From the NCBI RefSeq assembly GCF_001921865.1, contig NZ_MSCT01000015.1, forward strand, positions 1 to 64,000: a stretch of 64,000 bases of DNA, in the 5' to 3' direction. A program made the position numbers and the translations under genes. The stretch comes from Pseudomonas chlororaphis. Its GTDB lineage: Bacteria; Pseudomonadota; Gammaproteobacteria; Pseudomonadales; Pseudomonadaceae. Below the pieces are notes generated by a model. The model saw only the letters and a program-made list of their open reading frames with translations. It did no database searches and had not been told where the DNA came from. This document shows positions 52,291 through 60,703 of the stretch, in pieces; position 1 is the first letter of the stretch; each line of letters starts with the position of its first letter.

Positions 52291-52394
52291 CGCAACGCCC
52301 TGGGCCGGCAAATCACCCTGCCCGACCGCGCAACGCGCGCCTTCAGCTACAACGCCTACGGCAGCCCTAACCGTGAACACCGTGACGCTGGGCA
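52291..52394 (+). pseudogene. Third, decayed Rhs core remnant
   Basis: The DNA reads NALGRQITLPDRATRAFSYNAYG and then SPNREHRDAGQ, i.e. fragments of the Rhs core joined by deletions. It follows the second small ORF and hairpin in the same order as the second cassette follows the first. It cannot encode a functional protein. Confidence 0.75.
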
Positions 52395-52433
52395 AACTTT
52401 TTCGCTGTATCCCAAGATTCCGTGAAGTCTCCT

Positions 52434-52459
52434 AAAAAAGCCGGACTCGCATCCGGCTT
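52434..52459 (-). terminator. Rho-independent terminator of the TerC-like gene
   Basis: On the minus strand AAGCCGG and CCGGCTT form a 7-base-pair stem with an 8-9 base loop, followed by T6. It lies 17 bases after the stop of the minus-strand gene at 52476. Confidence 0.88.
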
Positions 52460-52475
52460 CCTGTCCCGCCCTGGC

Positions 52476-54038
52476 TCAGGCGGCGTCTTGCTTGCGCAGC
52501 AGCACCCGCGTCACCCGCCGTTCCTCGACCGTCACCACCTGCAACGTCCAGCCTTGCCATTGCAACCGGTCGCCGATCACCGGCAAGCGGTCCAGCAGGC
52601 TCACCACCATCCCGGCGAGGGTCTGGTAGTCGGCGGTCGGTTCGGCGTCGAAGCCGGTCCGCTGGCGAATCTGCGTCAGGTTCAGCGCGCCGCTGACCAT
52701 GAACCCGCCTTGCTCCTCGACAATGTCCGGGCCCTCGATTTCGCTGGCGTCCGGCAGCTCGCCGGCGATCGACTCGAGAATGTCGGTCATGCTCAGCACG
52801 CCGACGAAATCACCGAATTCGTTGATCACGAAAGCGATGTGGGTCGAAGCCTTGCGCATCTGTTCCAGGGCGTTGAGGATCGAGAAGCTGTCCAGCAGGT
52901 TGATGGTGGTACGCGCCAGGTTCGCCAGGTTCGGCTCGTTGCCGGCCAGGTATTCCTTGAGCAACTCCTTCTTGTGCACGAAGCCCAGGGGCTCCTCCAC
53001 CGCGCCGTCGCGGATCAGCGGCAGGCGCGAATAAGAGGAATGCATCAGCGCGTTGCGAATGGCCTCGGCGTCGTCCGCCAGGTCGACATAGTCGACGTCG
53101 GCGCGCACGGTCATCAGCGTGCGGATCGGCCGCTCGGCCAGTTGCAGCACGCCGCTGATCATCACCCGCTCGCGGCGGTCGAACAGCTCGGCGCTCGGCG
53201 CTTCGCCGTTGTCCAGCAGGTCGGCGATCTCTTCGCCGACCTCCTCCACCGCCAGGCCGCGACCGCCCAGCAAGCGCAGCACCGCATGGGCCGTGCGCTC
53301 GCGCATTGGCCGCAGGCCCTGCATCGACTTCTTGCGGCGGGCGCGGGCGATCTGGTTGAACCCCTCGATCAGGATCGAGAAGCCGATGGCCGCGTACAGG
53401 TAGCCTTTGGGGATATGGAAGCCCAGGCCTTCGGCGGTCAGGGCGAAACCGATCATCATCAAGAAGCCCAGGCACAACATGATCACCGTCGGGTGGGCGT
53501 TGACGAAACGAGTCAGCGGTTTGCTGGCGACGATCATCAGGGCAATGGAAATGATCACCGCGATCATCATCACCGCCAGCTCGTCGACCATGCCCACGGC
53601 CGTGATCACCGCGTCCAGGGAGAACACCGCGTCGAGCACCACGATCTGCGCGACGATCGGCCAGAACAGCGCGTAGGCGGCATTGCCGGTGCGCTGGCTG
53701 ACATGGCCTTCGAGGCGCTCATGCAATTCCATGGTGGCCTTGAACAGCAGGAACACGCCGCCGAACAGCATGATCAGGTCGCGGCCGGAGAAGCTCTTGC
53801 CGAACACCTCGAACAGCGGCGCGGTCAGGGTCACCAGCCAGGAAATGCTCGCCAGCAGGCCCAGGCGCATGATCAGCGCCAGGGACAGGCCGATGATCCG
53901 CGCACGGTCGCGCTGATGGGGCGGCAACTTGTCCGCCAGGATCGCGATAAACACCAGGTTGTCGATGCCCAGCACCAGCTCCAGCACGATCAGGGTCAAC
54001 AGGCCAAGCCAGGCCGTGGGATCCATTATCCATTCCAT
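52476..54038 (-). CDS. TerC-family membrane protein with CBS and CorC/HlyC domains
   Basis: This 520-residue protein has a TerC-like membrane domain (about 1-215) with conserved LELVLGIDNLVFIAIL and VLDAVFSLDAVITAVGM, which place Asp residues within membrane helices. A paired CBS module (about 300-420) and a C-terminal CorC/HlyC domain (about 440-515) follow. It is the YoaE/YegH-like composition. TerC proteins are linked to metal-ion (Mn) handling; the CBS part suggests nucleotide sensing. ATG 54038 or 54026 could be the start. It is monocistronic with its own terminator. Confidence 0.92.
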   Translation of the reverse strand: MEWIMDPTAWLGLLTLIVLELVLGIDNLVFIAILADKLPPHQRDRARIIGLSLALIMRLGLLASISWLVTLTAPLFEVFGKSFSGRDLIMLFGGVFLLFKATMELHERLEGHVSQRTGNAAYALFWPIVAQIVVLDAVFSLDAVITAVGMVDELAVMMIAVIISIALMIVASKPLTRFVNAHPTVIMLCLGFLMMIGFALTAEGLGFHIPKGYLYAAIGFSILIEGFNQIARARRKKSMQGLRPMRERTAHAVLRLLGGRGLAVEEVGEEIADLLDNGEAPSAELFDRRERVMISGVLQLAERPIRTLMTVRADVDYVDLADDAEAIRNALMHSSYSRLPLIRDGAVEEPLGFVHKKELLKEYLAGNEPNLANLARTTINLLDSFSILNALEQMRKASTHIAFVINEFGDFVGVLSMTDILESIAGELPDASEIEGPDIVEEQGGFMVSGALNLTQIRQRTGFDAEPTADYQTLAGMVVSLLDRLPVIGDRLQWQGWTLQVVTVEERRVTRVLLRKQDAA

Positions 54039-54469
54039 AAGAACGACTCTATCTCTCTAGTGAATTCAGACAGCCGGGAACGGCAAGGCAAGGCTGGAAG
54101 GCCTTTGAACGGCGAACGCAGGTAAACGCCCAACGGTCGCGACGACCGGGGACGACGTTTGGAAAATAGCAGGTTTGGCGTAACAGCCGCGCCTTATGAC
54201 GAGCGCAAGGCAGCGCGAGGCGGGTCGAGCGGGGAAAAGTCGAGGCGTCCGGGAATGGGGACGACTGGGAGGCTCCGAGAGGGTGTTCATGCAAGTCCTG
54301 TGAAGAAAAACGGACTTGAATCCTACAACCCCTCGGGAAATTTCCTGTAGCGGGAAATCATTTCAAAATTTTATTCGGCGGTGTCCGGACCCTTGCTATC
54401 GCGAGCAAGCTCGCTCCTGCAGGAGCGCTGCGCTTGCTCGCGTTCGATCGCCAGTTCCGCCTACGGACA
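54039..54469. other. Intergenic region upstream of terC-like gene
   Basis: It holds the promoter region of the minus-strand TerC-like gene, a perfect palindrome GGAAATTTCC at 54336-54345 with a nearby repeat GGGAAATCATTTC, and the REP pair at 54398-54442. No gene was supported. Confidence 0.45.
54398..54442. repeat. REP doublet, short spacer
   Basis: ATCGCGAGCAAGCTCGCTCC and its inverted, slightly diverged partner (AGGAGCGCTGCGCTTGCTCGCG) meet almost without spacer. It follows the 3' end of the SorC gene. Confidence 0.8.
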
Positions 54470-55450
54470 TTAGCTTCTGCGCGTCGCATCGTCCAGCGCG
54501 AGAATGGTGTGGGCATTGGTCACGGTGGTCGCCAGGGTGTTGATCACCCCGGAGCGCAAGGCGCCGAGGGTCGCGGCGGCCTTGGTGTTCTCGCTGGCGA
54601 TGGCCACCACGTCGGGAATGCGTACCAGCTCTTGCACGGTCAGGCCGATCACCCGGCCCTGGATGGCGTTGACCGCCGGCTGGCCGTGAATATCGATGAA
54701 GTCGTAGCCCATCATGTCGCCCACGGTGCCGGACAGCCGCGCCTGGGCAATTTCCTGGGGCGAGAACCAGCCCATGCGGACCATGTTGCTGTTCTCGCTC
54801 ATGTCGCCGATGCCGATCAGCGCGATGTCGGCGCGCCGGGCGCGGTCCAGGGTCGAGCGCACGGTGTCGTTGCTGATCAGCACGCTGCGCAACTCCGGGT
54901 TGGCCACCAGCGCCGGGGCGTAGAGGGTTTCGCTTTCCGCGCCGAAACGCAGGGCCAGGCGCCGGCAGATGTGATCGGGGTTCATGTACTCGCCGGCGCG
55001 CAACGAGCCGCCGATGGCGCAGACAAAGGTGCAGTTGCGGGTCACCGGCAGGAACACGTTGTCGGCCACCGCGCCGACGTTGCGGCCCATGCCGACGGCG
55101 ACAATCATGCCGTCGCCCAGGGTCTTGTTCAGGTAGTTGGCCACCAGGCTGGCCACCGCCGAACGCTGGGTGTCGGGGTCGCTGTGGTCGACCGCGATCA
55201 GTGCCCGGTCCAGCTGGAAACGCTCCACCAGCGTCTGCTCCAGCTCGTTGTTCATCGCCGGATGCTGCAACACCCGGACCTCGACTATGCCTTCGTCCCG
55301 GGCGCGCTTGAGCAGGCGGCTGACCTTGGCCCGAGACAGGTCGAAGCGCTTGGCGATGGCCTCCTGAGTGACGTTCTCAAGGTAATAGAGCATCGCCACC
55401 TCGGTCATCAGATCGATGTCGCTGGCTCCGCGCGGGGTACTGTCACTCAT
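54470..55450 (-). CDS. SorC/DeoR-type sugar-binding transcriptional regulator
   Basis: This 326-residue protein has an N-terminal helix-turn-helix (about residues 14-65: AMLYYLENVTQEAIAKRFDLSRAKVSRLLKRARDEGIVEV). The SorC sugar-phosphate-binding domain (about 70-320) includes VAVGMGRNVGAVAD and FVCAIGGSLRAGEYMNPDHICRRLA. It lies downstream of the RpiB-like gene and is divergent from the ABC transporter, so it probably controls the tetritol cluster. ATG 55450 is chosen; an ATG eight codons upstream is possible. The effector is expected to be a tetrulose phosphate. Confidence 0.9.
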   Translation of the reverse strand: MSDSTPRGASDIDLMTEVAMLYYLENVTQEAIAKRFDLSRAKVSRLLKRARDEGIVEVRVLQHPAMNNELEQTLVERFQLDRALIAVDHSDPDTQRSAVASLVANYLNKTLGDGMIVAVGMGRNVGAVADNVFLPVTRNCTFVCAIGGSLRAGEYMNPDHICRRLALRFGAESETLYAPALVANPELRSVLISNDTVRSTLDRARRADIALIGIGDMSENSNMVRMGWFSPQEIAQARLSGTVGDMMGYDFIDIHGQPAVNAIQGRVIGLTVQELVRIPDVVAIASENTKAAATLGALRSGVINTLATTVTNAHTILALDDATRRS

Positions 55451-55559
55451 GTGGACTGGCTTCCGTATGGGCATCAAAGGCGCATTCTCTCTAGTCGACG
55501 CCGGTCGCGTCTACCACCGCTTCGCCCATGCGGGCAGCGGGCTGCGAGCAAGCCGGCGA

Positions 55560-56021
55560 CTACGACTGGCCATCGCGTTCGATGGCGTTGATCCGCTCGA
55601 CCTTGGCCCCCGAGCGCGCGGCCTCGAACTCCGATTCGAGGAACGCCTTGACGATGCTCTTGGCCAACTCGGGCCCCACCACCCGCGCGCCGATGGAGAG
55701 AATCTGTGCATCGTTGCTCTTGCGTGCGCGCTCAGCCGAATAGGTGTCGTGGGCCTGGGCCGCGCGGATGCCCAGCACCTTGTTGGCCGAGATGGCCATG
55801 CCGATGCCCGTCCCGCAGACCAGCACCCCCAGGCGGTGCTGCCCGGCGCTGATGGCCGTGGCCACCGCCAGGGCAATGTCCGGATAGAGCACCGGCTCCA
55901 GGGAGTGGGTGCCGAAATCCGCCACCGGATGGCCCAGGGTCTCGATATGGCGCTTGAGCAACTCCTTGAGCTCGAAACCCGCTTCATCACATCCGATGGC
56001 CACCGAAAAGGCTGCGTTCAT
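55560..56021 (-). CDS. RpiB/LacAB-family sugar-phosphate isomerase
   Basis: This 153-residue protein has the RpiB/LacAB signature: VAIGCDEAGFELK at the N-terminus, YPDIALAVATAI, and LVCGTGIGMAISANKVLGIRAAQAHD, where the Cys of CGTGIG is the catalytic base in RpiB. In tetritol pathways, RpiB homologues (DerI, LerI, EryI/EryH) isomerise erythrulose phosphates. With the threitol-type dehydrogenase and DAK-type kinase nearby, that role is more likely than ribose 5-phosphate isomerisation. GGAG lies 8 bases before ATG 56021. Confidence 0.9.
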   Translation of the reverse strand: MNAAFSVAIGCDEAGFELKELLKRHIETLGHPVADFGTHSLEPVLYPDIALAVATAISAGQHRLGVLVCGTGIGMAISANKVLGIRAAQAHDTYSAERARKSNDAQILSIGARVVGPELAKSIVKAFLESEFEAARSGAKVERINAIERDGQS

Positions 56022-56056
56022 GGCATTTCGCTCCGCTGTCTGGGTAAGAGCACGAA

Positions 56057-56250
56057 TGATCAAATGATCAATTACTGAAACTTTGTTCAGTCATTTCTCA
56101 AGCATTCACCCCCTCGCTGTCAAGCAGGATTTACCTGGCGACCAAGACAAAGCCCTATACAAAGGGCTTAAAAGCGACAACAACCGTCGACACAGATTTA
56201 CGGCGAAAGAGATTGACTGATCAGAATTTCATTTGATACACATATGATCA
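56057..56250. promoter_or_regulatory. Divergent control region with four TGATCA sites
   Basis: TGATCA occurs at 56057, 56065, 56218 and 56245. The first two form TGATCAAATGATCA, next to a CTGAA/TTCAG dyad (56075-56090). A small hairpin AGCCCT/AGGGCT lies at 56151-56168. The sites flank the start regions of the isomerase and transporter genes and are the best candidates for SorC operators. Confidence 0.55.
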
Positions 56251-56304
56251 CAGCGAAACATGACTCTGCGACCTAATAAGAATTCACAGCACGAGGACAC
56301 GCCG

Positions 56305-57792
56305 ATGGCCACGCCATTACTGCTCCAGGCTGAACATGTCGCCAAGGCCTATGCCGGGATCCCTGCCCTGCGCGATGGCCGCCTCGCCCTGCGTGCCGGC
56401 AGCGTGCACGCCCTGTGCGGCGGCAACGGCGCCGGCAAATCCACCTTCCTCGGCATACTGATGGGCATCACCCAGCGCGATGCCGGCAGCATTGCGCTCA
56501 ACGGCCGTCCGGTGCAGTTCAATCGCCCCAGCGATGCCTTGGCCGCCGGGGTGGCGATGATCACCCAGGAGCTGGAACCCATTCCCTACATGAGCGTCGC
56601 CGAGAACATCTGGCTGGGCCGCGAACCGCGCCGCGCCGGCTGCATCGTCGACAGCAAGGCGCTCCAGCGGCGCACCCGCGAACTGCTGGACAGCCTGGAG
56701 TTCGAGGTGGACGCCAACAGCCCCATGCACCGCCTGAGCGTGGCCCAGGTGCAACTGGTGGAAATCGCCAAGGCTTTCAGCCATGACTGCCAGGTGATGA
56801 TCATGGACGAGCCGACCTCGGCCATCGGCGAGCGCGAAGCCGAGACCCTGTTCAAGGCCATCCGCCGCCTCACCGCCCGCGGCGCCGGGATCATTTATGT
56901 CTCGCACCGCCTGAGCGAACTTTCCCAGATCGCCGACGACTACAGCATTTTCCGTGATGGCGCCTTCGTCGAAAGCGGGCGCATGGCCGATATCGATCGC
57001 ACCCATCTGGTGCGTGGCATCGTCGGCCAGGAACTGCAACGCATCGACCACAAGGTCGGGCGCGAATGCACGACGCACACCTGCCTGGACGTCCAGGGCC
57101 TGAGCCGCCACGGCGAATTCCAGGACATCAGCCTGCAACTGCGCCAGGGCGAGATTCTCGGTATCTACGGCCTGATGGGCTCGGGGCGCAGCGAATTCCT
57201 CAACTGCCTCTACGGCCTCACCGAACCCGACGCCGGCACAGTCAGCCTGCAAGGGCAGCCGCTGCCGGTCGGCGCACCGGCGGCGACCATTCGCGCCGGC
57301 CTGTCGCTGGTCACCGAAGACCGCAAGGACAGCGGCCTGGTGCTCAGCGGCAGCATCCTGTCCAACATCGCGCTGTCGGCCTACCGGCAACTGTCGAGCT
57401 GGTCGCTGATCAACGCCCGCAAAGAGCAGGCCCTGGCCCGGGACATGGTCGAGCGCCTGCAGATCAAGGTGTCCTCCCTGGACTTGCCGGTGGCCTCCAT
57501 GAGCGGTGGCAACCAGCAGAAAGTGGTGCTCGCCAAGTGCCTGTCGACCCAGCCGGTGTGCCTGCTGTGCGACGAGCCGACCCGGGGCATCGACGAAGGC
57601 GCCAAGCAGGAGATCTATCACCTGCTGGATGAATTCGTGCGGGCCGGCGGCGCCGCCATAGTGGTCTCCTCCGAAGCCCCGGAACTGCTCCACCTGAGCG
57701 ATCGCATCGCGGTGTTCAAGGGTGGCCGCCTGGTCACCGTCAGCACCGATGCCGCCCTTTCCCAGGAAGCCCTGCTGAGTCTCGCCTCATGA
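56305..57792 (+). CDS. Sugar ABC transporter ATPase (two-domain, RbsA/MglA type)
   Basis: This 495-residue protein has two ABC modules. The first has Walker A GGNGAGKST, a diverged signature LSVAQVQLVEIAKA and Walker B VMIMDEPTSAIG. The second has a degenerate Walker A (YGLMGSGRSE), SGGNQQKVVLAKCL and LLCDEPTRGID. This asymmetry is normal for carbohydrate (CUT2) importers. ATG 56305 is used because GAGGA lies ~8 bases upstream. Substrate is probably a tetritol, from the context. Confidence 0.93.
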   Translation: MATPLLLQAEHVAKAYAGIPALRDGRLALRAGSVHALCGGNGAGKSTFLGILMGITQRDAGSIALNGRPVQFNRPSDALAAGVAMITQELEPIPYMSVAENIWLGREPRRAGCIVDSKALQRRTRELLDSLEFEVDANSPMHRLSVAQVQLVEIAKAFSHDCQVMIMDEPTSAIGEREAETLFKAIRRLTARGAGIIYVSHRLSELSQIADDYSIFRDGAFVESGRMADIDRTHLVRGIVGQELQRIDHKVGRECTTHTCLDVQGLSRHGEFQDISLQLRQGEILGIYGLMGSGRSEFLNCLYGLTEPDAGTVSLQGQPLPVGAPAATIRAGLSLVTEDRKDSGLVLSGSILSNIALSAYRQLSSWSLINARKEQALARDMVERLQIKVSSLDLPVASMSGGNQQKVVLAKCLSTQPVCLLCDEPTRGIDEGAKQEIYHLLDEFVRAGGAAIVVSSEAPELLHLSDRIAVFKGGRLVTVSTDAALSQEALLSLAS

Positions 57793-58784
57793 ATGCCAAG
57801 ACCCTCGTCACCCCTGCCGCCACCCCCGCCGCCGTCGGCCCGGCACCCCGCAGCCGCCTGCGCTTCGCCCTCGACCGCTTCGGCCTGCCGCTGGTGTTCG
57901 TCCTGCTGTGCGTGGTCATGGCCTTCGCCAGCGAATACTTCATGACCTGGCGCAACTGGATGGACATCCTGCGCCAGACCTCGATCAACGGCATTCTCGC
58001 GGTGGGCATGACCTACGTGATCCTGACCAAGGGTATCGACCTCTCGGTGGGCTCGATCCTCGCGTTCGCCGGCCTGTGCAGCGCCCTGGTAGCCACCCAG
58101 GGCTACGGCCTGCTGGCCGCGGTCAGCGCCGGGATGTTCGCCGGGGCGATGCTCGGGGTGGTCAACGGTTTCATGGTCGCCAACCTGTCGATCCCGCCCT
58201 TTGTCGCCACCCTCGGCATGCTCAGCATCGCCCGCGGCATGACCTTCATCCTCAACGACGGCAGCCCGGTCACCGACCTGCCGGAGAACTACCTGGCCCT
58301 GGGCATCGGCAAGATCGGCCCGGTGGGCGTGCCGATCGTGATCTTCGCCGTGGTCGCACTGATCTTCTGGATGGTCCTGCGCTACACCACCTACGGCCGC
58401 TACGTGTACGCGGTGGGCGGCAACGAAAAGAGCGCCCGCACCTCGGGGATCGGCGTGCGCAAAGTGATGTTCTCGGTGTACGTGGTCTCGGGCCTGCTGG
58501 CGGGCCTGGCCGGCGTGGTGCTCTCGGCCCGCACCACTTCCGCCCTGCCCCAGGCCGGCACGTCCTATGAGCTGGACGCCATCGCCGCGGTGGTGATCGG
58601 CGGCACCAGCCTCTCCGGCGGCACCGGCAGCATCGTCGGCACCCTGTTCGGCGCCCTGTTGATCGGGGTGATCAACAACGGCCTGAACCTGCTCGGGGTG
58701 TCGTCCTATTACCAGCAAGTCGCCAAGGGCTTGATCATCGTGTTCGCGGTGCTCATCGATGTCTGGCGCAAGAAGAAACGTTGA
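57789..58784 (+). CDS. Sugar ABC transporter permease (RbsC type)
   Basis: This 331-residue protein has about eight to ten membrane segments, with NGILAVGMTYVILTKGIDLSVGSILAF and AIAAVVIGGTSLSGGTGSIVGTLFGALLIGVI, both typical of CUT2 permeases. It overlaps the ATPase stop by 4 bases (ATGA), so translation is coupled. Confidence 0.94.
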   Translation: MNAKTLVTPAATPAAVGPAPRSRLRFALDRFGLPLVFVLLCVVMAFASEYFMTWRNWMDILRQTSINGILAVGMTYVILTKGIDLSVGSILAFAGLCSALVATQGYGLLAAVSAGMFAGAMLGVVNGFMVANLSIPPFVATLGMLSIARGMTFILNDGSPVTDLPENYLALGIGKIGPVGVPIVIFAVVALIFWMVLRYTTYGRYVYAVGGNEKSARTSGIGVRKVMFSVYVVSGLLAGLAGVVLSARTTSALPQAGTSYELDAIAAVVIGGTSLSGGTGSIVGTLFGALLIGVINNGLNLLGVSSYYQQVAKGLIIVFAVLIDVWRKKKR

Positions 58785-58833
58785 CTCCCCCTCACCTTTC
58801 CATGGCACGACGACAACAATAATGGAGTTCCCC

Positions 58834-59856
58834 ATGAAGCGTTCCCCTACCCCCCTTGGCACCTCCCTGTTCGCCCTGGCCACGGCCTCCCTGCTCGCCA
58901 GCGGCATGGCCCTGGCCGAGGGCAAGACCTACAAGATCGGCGCCGCGGTCTACGGCCTCAAGGGCCAGTTCATGCAGAACTGGGTCCGCGAGCTGAAACA
59001 GCATCCGGCGGTCAAGGACGGCACGGTGCAGGTCACCGTGTTCGACGGCAACTACGACGCCCTGACCCAGAACAACCAGATCGAGACCATGGTCACCCAG
59101 CACTACGACGCGATCATTTTCGTGCCGATCGACACCAAGGCCGGCGTCGGCGCCGTGGCCCGCGCCCAGGAAAACGACATTCCGGTGATTGCCTCCAACA
59201 CCAAGGTCGCCAGCGCCAGCGTGCCCTACGTCGGCAACGACGACGTCGAGGGCGGCCGCCTGCAAGCCCAGGCCATGGTCGACAAGCTCCAGGGCAAGGG
59301 CAACGTGGTGATCATCCAGGGCCCGATCGGCCAGTCGGCGCAGATCGACCGCGAGAAAGGCGAGATGGAGGTGCTGAAGAACAACCCCGGGATCAAGGTC
59401 ATCGAGATGAAGACCGCCAACTGGTCCCGCGCCGAGGCCCTGTCGCTGACCGAGGACTGGCTCAATGCCCACCCCAACGGCGGCATCTCCGGGATCATCG
59501 CGCAGAACGACGACATGGCCCTCGGCGCGCTGCAAGCGGTGAAGTCCCGTGGCCTGTCGCCGCGCGACGTGCCGATCACCTCGATCGACGGCATGCCGGA
59601 TGCGATCCAGGCGGCGAAAAAAGGCGAAGTCACCACTTTCCTGCAAGACGCCCAGGCCCAGTCCCAGGGCGCCCTGGACGTAGCGCTGCGCACCCTGGCC
59701 GGCAAGGACTACAAGCCGCAGTCGGTGATCTGGCAGCGTTATGCCAAGGACCTGAAATGGGCGGACGGCAACGACAAGCTGTACATCCTGCCGTGGGTGC
59801 CGGTAACCGACGGCAATGCCGACGCCCTGTACCAACAGGTCGCCGGCAGCAAATAA
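58834..59856 (+). CDS. Sugar ABC transporter periplasmic substrate-binding protein
   Basis: This 340-residue RbsB-type protein has a signal peptide (KRSPTPLGTSLFALATASLL, cleavage near MALA). The mature part has IGAAVYGLKGQFMQNWVRE, IDTKAGVGAVARAQENDIPVIASN and GIIAQNDDMALGALQAVKSRG, all characteristic of CUT2 binding proteins. GGAG lies 7 bases before ATG 58834. It would define the imported polyol or sugar. Confidence 0.94.
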   Translation: MKRSPTPLGTSLFALATASLLASGMALAEGKTYKIGAAVYGLKGQFMQNWVRELKQHPAVKDGTVQVTVFDGNYDALTQNNQIETMVTQHYDAIIFVPIDTKAGVGAVARAQENDIPVIASNTKVASASVPYVGNDDVEGGRLQAQAMVDKLQGKGNVVIIQGPIGQSAQIDREKGEMEVLKNNPGIKVIEMKTANWSRAEALSLTEDWLNAHPNGGISGIIAQNDDMALGALQAVKSRGLSPRDVPITSIDGMPDAIQAAKKGEVTTFLQDAQAQSQGALDVALRTLAGKDYKPQSVIWQRYAKDLKWADGNDKLYILPWVPVTDGNADALYQQVAGSK

Positions 59857-59902
59857 CCGCCACCCCTCGCCATCGTCCATTCGCCTTACAGGAGTCAACA
59901 TC

Positions 59903-60661
59903 ATGTCCGGATTCTGGGATCAGGCCTTCGACCTCAGCGGCCGCTGCGCGGTAATTACCGGCGGCGCCGCCGGGATCGGCCTGGCCTGCGCCACTCTGCT
60001 GGTGGAACGAGGCGCCAAGGTGGCGTTGCTGGACCGCGACCCGGAGGTCGGCGAGATCGCCGCCCGCCTCGGCGCCGGGCACCTCGGGCTGGCCCTCGAC
60101 CTGCGCCAGCTGGACCAGGTGCAGCACGCCGTGGACCGGGTCGCCGAGTACTTCGGGCGCCTGGATTTCCTGGTCAACAGCGCCGGCGTCGCGCTGTTGG
60201 ACAAAGCCCTCGAGGTCAGCGAAAGCGCTTGGGACACCACCCTGGACATCAACCTCAAGGCCAGTTTTTTCGTCGCCCAGGCCTGCGCCCGGCACATGCT
60301 CGAGCGCGGCAGCGGACGCATCGTCAACCTCGCCTCCCAGGCCGCCGTCATCGGCCTGGAGCGGCACGTGGCCTATTGCGCGAGCAAGGCCGCGGTGGTG
60401 GGCATGACCAAGGTCCTGGCCATGGAATGGGCCGCCCACGGCATCAACGTCAACGCGATCTCGCCGACCATCGTCGAGACCGCCCTGGGCAAGAAGGCCT
60501 GGGCCGGCGAGCTGGGCGAACGGGCCAGGCTGCAGATCCCGGTGGGACGCTTCGCCCAGCCCGAGGAAATCGCCGGGCTGGCGCTGTACCTGCTCAGCGA
60601 CGCCGCGCAGATGATCACCGGGGAGAACGTGGTGATCGACGGCGGCTACAGCATCCAGTAA
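59903..60661 (+). CDS. SDR-family oxidoreductase
   Basis: This 252-residue short-chain dehydrogenase has the cofactor motif TGGAAGIGLACA, NSAGVA and active-site YCASK (Tyr, Lys), and ends MITGENVVIDGGYSIQ. The Asp of LLDRDPE after the second strand favours NAD(H). AGGAG precedes the ATG. In the tetritol cluster it may oxidise a second stereoisomer or interconvert erythrulose forms; specificity is not visible. Confidence 0.9.
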   Translation: MSGFWDQAFDLSGRCAVITGGAAGIGLACATLLVERGAKVALLDRDPEVGEIAARLGAGHLGLALDLRQLDQVQHAVDRVAEYFGRLDFLVNSAGVALLDKALEVSESAWDTTLDINLKASFFVAQACARHMLERGSGRIVNLASQAAVIGLERHVAYCASKAAVVGMTKVLAMEWAAHGINVNAISPTIVETALGKKAWAGELGERARLQIPVGRFAQPEEIAGLALYLLSDAAQMITGENVVIDGGYSIQ

Positions 60662-60703
60662 TCCAGCGCTACTCCCCTTTTTTTTGCAACGAGGCCTGCC
60701 GTC

